In this document: positions 1 through 5,332 of the stretch, piece after piece
Layout of the letters: each line of letters starts with the position of its first letter
How positions within the stretch are numbered: the first letter of the stretch is position 1
Origin: an uncultured Spongiibacteraceae bacterium
Lineage (GTDB): Bacteria; Pseudomonadota; Gammaproteobacteria; Pseudomonadales; Dasaniaceae
Assembly (NCBI GenBank): GCA_937969395.1
Contig: CALBVI010000329.1
Coordinates: 1 to 5,332 of the forward strand
Direction of reading: 5' to 3'
DNA length: 5,332 nucleotides
Program-made: the position numbers and the translations under genes
The notes under the pieces: model-generated
The model's input: the letters and a program-made list of their open reading frames with translations, nothing else
Database searches by the model: none
Told to the model about the DNA's origin: nothing

Positions 1-36
1 GCCAACGAGAATAACAAAGCACTTGGTGAAATGTAA
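1..36 (+). CDS. Possible 3' end of an upstream gene (partial)
   Basis: The frame beginning at base 1 reads 11 sense codons (ANENNKALGEM) and ends at TAA 34-36. The composition is compatible with the C-terminus of a soluble protein whose body lies outside the window. Eleven residues are too few to assign a family. Another frame stays open for longer (to about 125) but reads as a Lys/Ile/Asn-rich string typical of non-coding AT-rich DNA, so I prefer frame 1. This may equally be non-coding sequence. Confidence 0.25.
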   Translation, partial: ANENNKALGEM

Positions 37-158
37 GATAAAAAATACCTTGAATTACCTACCAAGAATTAAAAAAGCAATAGCGATAATCAATTCAAAA
101 GTTTATAGTCAAAATCTACGTTATTAACTCATCAAACCTATAAACCAAGGACAATTCC

Positions 159-620
159 ATGCTAATCGGCCCTAACACTGTCGTTAATTTCTCTTACACA
201 CTCACCAGCGAACAAGGTGATATTATTGATCAGTCTCCTGAAGGCGAATCAATGTCTTACCTCCATGGTACGAGCAGTATTATTCCTGGACTAGAAAACG
301 AATTAATCGGTAAAACCGCAGGCAGTGAATTTGACGTTACTGTTAAGCCTGAAGACGGCTATGGCGAGCGCATTGAAGAAATGGTGCAAAAGATGCCACG
401 CAGTACTTTCCCTGCTGATGCTGAAATTGAGCTAGGTATGCAATTTGGTGCTGAAACCGCACAGGGGCAAGTCACTGTTGTCGTCACCGAGATTGAAGAT
501 GACTTTGTTACTGTTGATGGCAACCACCCTTTAGTTGGCATGACTTTACGCTTTGTTGGCAAAGTAGAAGGCGTTCGTGAAGCAACCGCGGAAGAATTAG
601 ACCACGGCCACGCCCACTAA
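159..620 (+). CDS. slyD: SlyD-type FKBP peptidyl-prolyl cis-trans isomerase
   Basis: This is a cytoplasmic prolyl isomerase and folding helper of the FKBP family, SlyD subgroup (153 aa). The FKBP core occupies about residues 1-70 and 122-145. It has the YLHG...IIPGLE stretch (34-46), the DGYGE motif with the active-site-region Tyr68, and the closing REATAEEL segment (140-147). The insert-in-flap chaperone domain lies at about 71-121 and leads into DGNHPLVG (120-127), which closely parallels E. coli SlyD. In the family, SlyD binds Ni(II) through a long His/Cys/Asp-rich tail and assists hydrogenase maturation. Here the tail is only DHGHAH, with His149, 151 and 153, so strong nickel storage is unlikely. 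The ATG start is supported by AAGGA at 147-151, 7 nt upstream. The CoA-transferase begins 32 nt after its stop, so the two are probably co-transcribed. No good promoter is visible in 37-158. The symbol follows family resemblance; an SlpA/FkpB-like name is less likely because the insert domain and His tail match SlyD. Confidence 0.93.
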   Translation: MLIGPNTVVNFSYTLTSEQGDIIDQSPEGESMSYLHGTSSIIPGLENELIGKTAGSEFDVTVKPEDGYGERIEEMVQKMPRSTFPADAEIELGMQFGAETAQGQVTVVVTEIEDDFVTVDGNHPLVGMTLRFVGKVEGVREATAEELDHGHAH

Positions 621-652
621 CTATTTAATGACGTTTTGCAAAAGGCCCGATA

Positions 653-1879
653 ATGCCTGACAACTCACCACCAAACATAGCCCGAAAACGCCCCCTAGAG
701 GGCATTCGCGTTATTGAATTGGGCCAGTTGTTGGCCGGCCCTTTTGCAGGTTCAATGCTGGCTTATTTTGGCGCTGAAGTTATAAAAATCGAAACACCCA
801 CTGGTGGCGATCCGATTCGCAGCTGGCGCGAAGTACAAAACGGCACATCACTTTGGTGGCACAGTATCGGCCGCAATAAAAAGTCCGTTACCATTGACCT
901 CAAAACTGAACAGGGCCGTAATTTAGCGAGGCAATTAATTGATACTGCAGATGTATTGATAGAAAACTTTCGCCCCGGCGTCATGGAAACATGGGGCCTA
1001 GGGCCTGACGATATTAAGCAAACCAACCCCAGTCTGATTTACACCCGCATTTCTGGTTATGGACAAGATGGACCCAATGCCAGCAAACCTGGTTACGCCT
1101 CTGTTTGCGAAGGCTATAGCGGCTTTCGCTATGTTAACGGCTTTGAAAACCAAGCTCCGGTAAGACCTAATTTAAGTATTGGCGACAGCATCGCAGGACT
1201 TCATGCAACACTCGGTATTGCCTTAGCTATAATTGAACGTAATAACAATCAGACTAATGAGGGACAAGTCATTGATGTCGCTCTATATGAGTCGATGTTT
1301 AATTTAATGGAAGCCGTCATCCCTGAGTACGACGGTGCCGGAGTTATACGGCAACCTGCCGGAACAACGGTTACCGGTATTGTGCCGACGAACACCTATC
1401 GCTGCCGAGACAATAAATATGTGGTTATTGGCGGCAATGGTGACGCTATTTTCAAGCGACTAATGATCGCAGCTGGCCAGCCCGATATGGCTGCCGATCC
1501 ACTACTGGCACATAACGCCGGTCGCGTTAAACAGGAACAGGCCATTGATAAAGCACTCGCTGACTGGTGTTTGGCAAATAATCAGCAAGCCATTATCGAC
1601 ATACTCGAGGCTGAAAGAGTGCCCGTCGGCCCCATATATAACGCCGAGGACATGCTAAACGACCCTCACTATCAGGCGCGAGGTATGTTTGAGCAGGTTG
1701 AAATCGATGGCAAACCGCTAAAAATACCTGCCATGCTTCCCAAGCTCACCAGTACCCCCGGCAAAACTTCATGGCCCGGCCCCACCCTTGGCAGCCATAA
1801 TGATGAAATATTTAAAGACCTTTTAGGCTTAACTGACGAGCACTTATCAAGACTAAAAACCGACCAAATCATCTCTTAA
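653..1879 (+). CDS. CaiB/BaiF family III CoA-transferase
   Basis: This is a cytoplasmic enzyme predicted to move coenzyme A between carboxylic acids (408 aa, normal for the family). The N-terminal block LEGIRVIELGQLLAGPFAG (15-33), FGAEVIKIE (39-47) and the IDLKTEQGR segment (81-89) are hallmark family III motifs. They are followed by VLIENFRPGVMETWGLG (101-117). The expected catalytic aspartate is Asp178 in IGDSIAG, equivalent to Asp169 of formyl-CoA transferase, which forms the acyl-aspartyl anhydride. The C-terminal part carries VPVGPIYN (323-330) and PGPTLGSHN (375-383). Family members use oxalate, carnitine, glutarate, succinate, itaconate and other acids, and the sequence alone does not identify the substrate here. 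The start ATG 653 has AAAGG at 641-645, 7 nt upstream. It follows slyD by 32 nt with no hairpin, so it is probably in the same transcript. No key residue is missing. Confidence 0.93.
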   Translation: MPDNSPPNIARKRPLEGIRVIELGQLLAGPFAGSMLAYFGAEVIKIETPTGGDPIRSWREVQNGTSLWWHSIGRNKKSVTIDLKTEQGRNLARQLIDTADVLIENFRPGVMETWGLGPDDIKQTNPSLIYTRISGYGQDGPNASKPGYASVCEGYSGFRYVNGFENQAPVRPNLSIGDSIAGLHATLGIALAIIERNNNQTNEGQVIDVALYESMFNLMEAVIPEYDGAGVIRQPAGTTVTGIVPTNTYRCRDNKYVVIGGNGDAIFKRLMIAAGQPDMAADPLLAHNAGRVKQEQAIDKALADWCLANNQQAIIDILEAERVPVGPIYNAEDMLNDPHYQARGMFEQVEIDGKPLKIPAMLPKLTSTPGKTSWPGPTLGSHNDEIFKDLLGLTDEHLSRLKTDQIIS

Positions 1880-1907
1880 GCAATGCAAAAGCCGCTATTA
1901 AAAGAAT

Positions 1908-1940
1908 AAAAGCTATCAATTAGCTTGTTTATAGCCTTTT
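1908..1940 (+). terminator. Weak candidate terminator hairpin after the CoA-transferase
   Basis: About 28 nt after the CoA-transferase stop, AAAAGCTAT (1908-1916) can pair with ATAGCCTTTT (1931-1940), with one bulged C and a 14-nt loop. A smaller competing stem, AAGCTA/TAGCTT (1910-1915 with 1921-1926), lies inside it. The right arm ends in TTTT. Both stems are AT-rich and the T run is short, so this would be an inefficient terminator at best. Its position between a stop codon and the next promoter is what makes it plausible. Confidence 0.3.
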
Positions 1941-1982
1941 AGTAAAAACCTCGGTATTAGTTCTCTTTGCGACAAATACTGA

Positions 1983-2012
1983 TTAACATTTGTTCAAGAA
2001 TGCCTCTATACT
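1983..2012 (+). promoter_or_regulatory. Sigma70-like promoter for the Q-rich small protein
   Basis: TTAACA at 1983-1988 matches 5 of 6 bases of the -35 consensus, and TATACT at 2007-2012 matches 5 of 6 of the -10 consensus, with an 18-nt spacer. Transcription would start near 2019-2021, about 55 nt before the ATG at 2074. An 8-bp palindrome (ACGTACGT, 2031-2038) lies in the predicted leader. This gives the small gene a transcript separate from the slyD/CoA-transferase pair. Confidence 0.5.
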
Positions 2013-2073
2013 CCATTGCATACACTCAAAACGTACGTGATCCACGCACCATTTTTTCTACTGGAGAAAGACA

Positions 2074-2364
2074 ATGGAAATCCAAAGCCTAAATACTGCA
2101 CCGCAGAGCTCGCCTCCAGCACCGCGAGATCCCGCCCAGCAGGAACAGCAAGAACAAGCCAATGTCACTAGCTCACCCGTAGAAGCACCGCAGCGTTTAG
2201 AACAAGAAAGTTTCGTCAAAAACCAAAATGAACAGCCCTCCGAACAAGAACTATCTCAGCAGCAAAATCTAAAGCCGGCAACTGACCAGCAACGCCAGCT
2301 TCAAGATCAAGTCAATCAAGCGACGCAACCAAAAAGCGAACCTATTTTTGAAGGTCAAGCCTAA
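2074..2364 (+). CDS. Small glutamine-rich, probably disordered protein of unknown function
   Basis: I do not recognise a family for this 96-residue protein. It has 23 Gln (about 24%), with 11 Pro and 11 Glu, and no Cys, Trp or Tyr. Gln clusters lie at 22-28, 62-64 and 72-79, and Pro is concentrated in the first 40 residues. There is no hydrophobic stretch, so no signal peptide or membrane segment. The composition predicts an intrinsically disordered soluble protein, with a possible Gln/Glu-rich helical or coiled-coil stretch around 57-82. The coding call rests on a clean GGAG ribosome binding site at 2063-2066, 7 nt before the ATG, on a credible promoter upstream, and on an open frame that fills the gap and stops before the convergent gene. 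The opening MEIQSLN loosely recalls small proteins near flagellar loci, but nothing nearby supports a motility role. It is monocistronic and faces the - strand gene across 68 nt. Confidence 0.75.
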   Translation: MEIQSLNTAPQSSPPAPRDPAQQEQQEQANVTSSPVEAPQRLEQESFVKNQNEQPSEQELSQQQNLKPATDQQRQLQDQVNQATQPKSEPIFEGQA

Positions 2365-2432
2365 GCTATTATTACGGCTCAGCTATAACCGATTGATTAA
2401 AAAGCTCTCGATAAAGAAGGAAAAACTTCTCG

Positions 2433-3443
2433 CTACTCAATAGAATTTCCCAGCAACATTGCCACAAACGTTTCTCGATCAGTGGATTCAACAGAACGGC
2501 TTGTAATATATTTTGCATGCTGATTATTGCTCGCCCCCTGCAACAAAGTAATTCCCCACAAGGGTTTTATATGATGAGGCACCTGAGAATATCGCACATC
2601 GACAATACGAAATTTATCATTCGGATCTAAAGCAATAAACCCCATAGAAAACCAACGAAAACGCTCAATATCAATAGCCTGCTGTGACTCTTTATCTAGC
2701 CATGGCATGTCTTTATCTATATCAAATTTTCGAATACTCGAACCCTGATAAAGTTTTTTAGCTAAGCCTGCTCTTATCCCATCCACATAAAACTGTTGCT
2801 GATATTCGTAAACCACTTTCCACAACACAATATTACCAAAACTGGGTTTAGCCATAATAACGCTAGGCTGATGCCCTCTAGCGGCGGCAACATCAGCAGC
2901 TAATTGCGTTACTCTATATTTTTGCACTAAGCCTAAGCAGGGATACGCCAACACCCAAACCAATGCAATCCTTGCGAATAAGATCGATTTTTTTCGAGCC
3001 GCTAAAACAACCAAAAACAAGATCGGCAAGGTATAGAGCGGATCAATGATCGACATAATATTCCAAGCAATCCGCTCATCCGACATGGGCCAAAACAACT
3101 GCGTACCATAACTAGTACATGCATCTATTAATGCATGTGTTGCATAACCTAAGGTGCAATAAAATGTACTTTGCCGCAATGATAGCGACCAACGACGACC
3201 GAATAAAAGCTGCAAAAAAATCGCGCAAAGAAAACCGCCGACAGGAATAAAAATAAATGAGTGAGTAAACTGACGATGATATTCGAGAAATAACAACGAG
3301 TCAGTGCCCGAGCGAATAAAGGTATCTAAATCAGCGGCCAAGCCCGAAATAAAACCACACAATGTTGCAAGCAACACTTTTTTACTATTACTTGAAGCCT
3401 GAGAGAATGATGCGCCAACAACAGCCTGTGTTAATGGATCCAT
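2433..3443 (-). CDS. YdjM/DUF457-type membrane-bound, metal-dependent hydrolase-like protein
   Basis: This inner-membrane protein (336 aa) belongs to the YdjM/YbcI group often annotated as metal-dependent hydrolase; no physiological reaction is firmly established for the family. The N-terminus has the typical MDPLTQAVVGA opening and GLAADLD (34-40, Asp38 and Asp40). The HRQFTHS motif (56-62, His56 and His61), THALIDACTSYGTQLFWP (102-119, His103 and Asp107) and SIIDPLYTLP (131-140, Asp134) follow. These His/Asp residues are the likely metal ligands. Hydrophobic segments lie at about 24-37, 62-82, 93-107, 133-148 and 154-173. Residues 174-336 form a soluble domain with no motif I recognise, as in the longer members of the family. 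The only ribosome-binding-like sequence is AAAGG, about 13 nt before the ATG (complement of 3457-3461), which is a long spacing. No better start is visible because the family motif begins at residue 1. It lies 71 nt downstream of the VIT gene, possibly co-transcribed but with no evident functional link. Confidence 0.85.
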   Translation of the reverse strand: MDPLTQAVVGASFSQASSNSKKVLLATLCGFISGLAADLDTFIRSGTDSLLFLEYHRQFTHSFIFIPVGGFLCAIFLQLLFGRRWSLSLRQSTFYCTLGYATHALIDACTSYGTQLFWPMSDERIAWNIMSIIDPLYTLPILFLVVLAARKKSILFARIALVWVLAYPCLGLVQKYRVTQLAADVAAARGHQPSVIMAKPSFGNIVLWKVVYEYQQQFYVDGIRAGLAKKLYQGSSIRKFDIDKDMPWLDKESQQAIDIERFRWFSMGFIALDPNDKFRIVDVRYSQVPHHIKPLWGITLLQGASNNQHAKYITSRSVESTDRETFVAMLLGNSIE

Positions 3444-3514
3444 TTTTTATTTGTTACCTTTTTTTATTATCCATAACGCAAGCCAATAACATAGGGCTTA
3501 AAATAATTAAATTG

Positions 3515-4210
3515 CTACCCTGCAACCACACCAAATAAATCGCCCACTAACGCTGTTATTAACATCGCCAAGGCTCCCCAGAAAACCACTCGGGTACCAC
3601 CTCTCAATACAGACGCCCCTCCTGCTCGTGCTGCCGCCATACCGAGTACCGCAAGAAAAATAAGCGAAGCACAAGCAACAGCAGTGATTACATTTTCTCC
3701 TGCCGCTAAATAACTGGCCAATAAGGGTAATGCAGCTCCGGTACTGAAGCTTAAGGCCGACGTCGACGCTGCGAGTAGCGGTCTGGCGCTGCTAGTATCG
3801 GTAATACCTAATTCATCACGAGCATGGGCAGCTAAGGCATTATGTTCGGTTAATCTTCTCGCCACCTGATAAGCTAAATCTACATCTAATCCACGCTCAA
3901 TATAAATGGACGTTAGCTCATCGATTTCAAACTCGGGGTTTTCTTCTAAGTGCCGCAATTCTAATTTAAGCTCGGCCTGCTCTGTATCCGCTTGCGAGGC
4001 AACAGAAACATACTCTCCCGCTGCCATCGACATTGTACCTGCCACTAGTCCCGCCACACCGGCCAATAAAATATTATCTAAGCCGGCACCGGCTGCGGCA
4101 ACACCAATAATGATACTTGCCGTAGAAACAATGCCATCATTTGCTCCCAACACTGCAGCGCGTAACCAAGCAATACGATGAACTTTGTGTGCATCATTTG
4201 GATTTGTCAT
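3515..4210 (-). CDS. VIT1/CCC1-family iron/manganese transporter
   Basis: This is an integral membrane transporter of the VIT1/CCC1 family (231 aa, normal bacterial length). Family members export or sequester Fe(II) and Mn(II), usually by proton exchange. The N-terminus has HRIAWLRAAVLGANDGIVST (11-30), containing the hallmark NDG (24-26) in TM1. TM2 (about 45-70) contains the MSMAAGEYVSV signature (60-70), with Met60, Met62 and Glu66 likely lining the path. Residues 71-142 form the cytoplasmic segment rich in acidic residues (Glu77, 80, 84, 89, 90, 93, 95, 98), matching the metal-binding domain between TM2 and TM3 in plant VIT1. TM3-TM5 follow at about 146-167, 173-195 and 206-229. Translation probably uses AAAAGG (complement of 4222-4227), 11 nt before the ATG; an AAGGG only 2 nt away is too close. 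No Fur-box-like palindrome is visible in the 63-nt upstream gap. It sits between a CoA-ester lyase gene and a membrane protein gene. Confidence 0.93.
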   Translation of the reverse strand: MTNPNDAHKVHRIAWLRAAVLGANDGIVSTASIIIGVAAAGAGLDNILLAGVAGLVAGTMSMAAGEYVSVASQADTEQAELKLELRHLEENPEFEIDELTSIYIERGLDVDLAYQVARRLTEHNALAAHARDELGITDTSSARPLLAASTSALSFSTGAALPLLASYLAAGENVITAVACASLIFLAVLGMAAARAGGASVLRGGTRVVFWGALAMLITALVGDLFGVVAG

Positions 4211-4273
4211 TACCCTTACAACCTTTTATTAAATTTTATCAACGCCGAAAACGAAAACTGCCTACAGAATTAA

Positions 4274-5227
4274 TTACAAAAAGCTTTTATCTAGCTGACG
4301 CTTTAACCAAGGGAGCGAACTGCCACCAGCATTGGTCTGCGTCAATTCAATAGCTAATTCAGCAGCAACACACAGCTGATTCATATCAATACCAGTAGTA
4401 AAACCCATACTGCTAAACAGTACCGCCAAGTCTTCCGTTGCAACATTACCTGTCGCTCCTGGCGCAAACGGGCAGCCCCCTAAACCAGCAATTGAGCCAT
4501 CAAAGTATCGAATACCGGTCTCAACCGCCGCATAGGCATTAGCGATTCCAAAACCACGTGTATCATGAAAATGCGCACCTAAAGCTTTATCGCCAAACTC
4601 TGTAGTTAGCTTTTTAAATAACGATGACACCTCAGCAGGATTAGCTGCGCCAATAGTATCAGCAATAACGACTCGACTAGCTCCGGCTGACAAAAATTGC
4701 TCAGCCATATCAATCACTACAGTTTCATCGATTAAACCCTCAAAGGGACAATGCCAGGCCGTCGCAATATAGGGAACAGTATCTACATCGTCGCTGCACC
4801 CCGCCGAAATAAGCTCCAAACTTAAGACCATTGCCTGTGCATTGGTTTTGCGGATATTCGCTTCATTCATTGAATTACTGGCAGCAATAGGAAGGTTAAC
4901 AACTCTAAGACCCGTAGCTTTTGCCAATTCATAACCTTTACGGTTAGCGACTAGTGCAGAAAGCCTTTTTTCGATTTGACGACCACTAGCTTTTTCTAAA
5001 CTGTCATCAACTACCGACGACCCAAGCAATCTCGAAAACACACTGTCAGTACCTGCCATAGCTGGCACCGCTTTAGGAGAAACAAAACTGCCTACCTCAA
5101 TCGCCGGTATACCTGCAGCTACCAATGCCGCTATTAACTGTAAGCGCTGCTCTACGGTTAAAATGTGCGATTGATTTTGCAAACCATCGCGAGGGCCAAC
5201 ATCATTAATGGTTATAAATTCTGACAT
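4274..5227 (-). CDS. Hydroxymethylglutaryl-CoA lyase family enzyme
   Basis: This is a TIM-barrel lyase of the HMGL-like superfamily (317 aa, slightly longer than the roughly 300 aa usual in bacteria). The classical enzyme splits HMG-CoA into acetoacetate and acetyl-CoA in leucine and ketone metabolism. DVGPRDGLQNQ (9-19) carries Arg13 and Asp14, and IEVGSFVSPKAVP (43-55) carries Glu44. GAHFHDTRG (217-225) holds the metal ligands His219 and His221. GLGGCPFAPGATGN (248-261) has the signature Cys252 and Asn261. Spacing between these residues matches human HMGL (Arg41, Asp42, Glu72, His233, His235, Cys266, Asn275), so the active site is complete. Two other segments differ from the usual enzyme: AASNSMNEANIRKT (115-128) and YIATAWHCPFEG (153-164). 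The true substrate may therefore be a related 3-hydroxyacyl-CoA. The start has AAGGA (complement of 5232-5236), 4 nt upstream. It lies 33 nt downstream of a probable CoA-transferase end, which suggests activation followed by cleavage. Confidence 0.9.
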   Translation of the reverse strand: MSEFITINDVGPRDGLQNQSHILTVEQRLQLIAALVAAGIPAIEVGSFVSPKAVPAMAGTDSVFSRLLGSSVVDDSLEKASGRQIEKRLSALVANRKGYELAKATGLRVVNLPIAASNSMNEANIRKTNAQAMVLSLELISAGCSDDVDTVPYIATAWHCPFEGLIDETVVIDMAEQFLSAGASRVVIADTIGAANPAEVSSLFKKLTTEFGDKALGAHFHDTRGFGIANAYAAVETGIRYFDGSIAGLGGCPFAPGATGNVATEDLAVLFSSMGFTTGIDMNQLCVAAELAIELTQTNAGGSSLPWLKRQLDKSFL

Positions 5228-5260
5228 ATTATCCTTAGTGACCAGGTCAGCCCAACGATA

Positions 5261-5332
5261 CTACTGACCTACATCAACACCCCAGCGCTTAACCTCACCT
5301 GCATCAATACCCACTAAATCCAACACTCGACC
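5261..5332 (-). CDS. 3' end of a gene, probably a second CaiB/BaiF CoA-transferase (partial)
   Basis: The frame entering from the right edge on the - strand encodes 23 residues and ends at TAG (complement of 5261-5263). The core reads RVLDLVGIDAGEVKRWGVDV. This fits the pattern that closes many family III CoA-transferases: a helix with VL..LG, an acidic turn, then E[VI]..L/W and a short V-rich end. It also lines up with the end of the complete enzyme at 653-1879 (IFKDLLGLTDEHLSRLKTDQ). The next gene, the HMG-CoA lyase homologue, starts 33 nt downstream with no hairpin between, so the two are probably one operon. CaiB-type transferases beside HMG-CoA lyase homologues are a familiar arrangement. 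That a coding end is present is fairly secure; the family call rests on a short tail plus context. Confidence 0.5.
   Translation of the reverse strand, partial: GRVLDLVGIDAGEVKRWGVDVGQ

Noticed and set aside
50..109. Promoter for slyD (TTGAAT at 50-55, GATAAT at 85-90, TATAGT at 104-109)
   Set aside because: The spacer between TTGAAT and GATAAT is 29 nt, and TATAGT has no -35-like hexamer at 16-18 nt, so no pair is acceptable.
2031..2038. ACGTACGT palindrome in the leader of the Q-rich gene, as a regulator site
   Set aside because: An 8-bp palindrome occurs often by chance, and no second copy or known operator match was seen.
2415..2430. AGAAG/CTTCT stem with a 6-nt loop between the convergent genes, as a shared terminator
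   Set aside because: The stem is only 5 bp with two G-C pairs and no proper T run follows on either strand, so I do not call a terminator in 2365-2432.
3480..3499. AAGCC/GGCTT inverted repeat upstream of the YdjM-like gene, as terminator or operator
   Set aside because: Five-bp arms with a 10-nt loop and no T tract on the - strand; likely chance in AT-rich intergenic sequence.
4211..4273. Fur box or riboswitch controlling the VIT transporter
   Set aside because: No GATAATGATAATCATTATC-like palindrome is present, and the 63-nt gap is too short for a known metal riboswitch.
3906..4353. Open frames on the + strand opposite the VIT and lyase genes
   Set aside because: They are antisense to well-conserved genes, show low-complexity Ser/Ala/Thr composition and lack convincing ribosome binding sites.

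Overview
The window most resembles the chromosome of an aerobic marine-type gammaproteobacterium. This is inferred from a SlyD-like FKBP isomerase close to the E. coli type, from acyl-CoA catabolic genes (CaiB/BaiF CoA-transferase, HMG-CoA lyase family), from moderate, slightly AT-leaning base composition and from AAGG/GGAG-type ribosome binding sites. A lineage such as Cellvibrionales/Spongiibacteraceae would fit, but the sequence does not prove a taxon. There is no transposase, integrase, CRISPR array, tRNA or rRNA.

Left part, + strand (1-2364): a possible last few codons of an upstream gene, a SlyD-type peptidyl-prolyl isomerase with a very short histidine tail (159-620), a complete family III (CaiB/BaiF) CoA-transferase 32 nt downstream (653-1879), a 194-nt gap with a weak hairpin and a good sigma70-like promoter (1983-2012), and a 96-residue glutamine-rich, apparently disordered protein of unknown function (2074-2364).

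Right part, - strand, read from 5332 down to 2433: the last 23 codons of a protein whose C-terminus looks like another CaiB/BaiF CoA-transferase (5261-5332), an HMG-CoA lyase family enzyme 33 nt later (4274-5227), a VIT1/CCC1-family metal transporter (3515-4210) and a YdjM/DUF457-type membrane protein with metal-hydrolase-like motifs (2433-3443). Gaps of 33, 63 and 71 nt with no recognisable terminator allow co-transcription. Only the first pair has an obvious metabolic link: a CoA-transferase could activate a branched dicarboxylic or hydroxy acid as its CoA ester, and the lyase could cleave it to acetyl-CoA plus a keto acid. The two arms converge at 2365-2432.

Most of the window is ordinary, well-recognised housekeeping and catabolic sequence. 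The points most worth a second look are the CoA-transferase/lyase pair with a lyase that departs from the classical HMGL sequence outside its active site, and the orphan Q-rich small protein with its own promoter. I see no convincing evidence for a new defence, mobile or RNA-based system.
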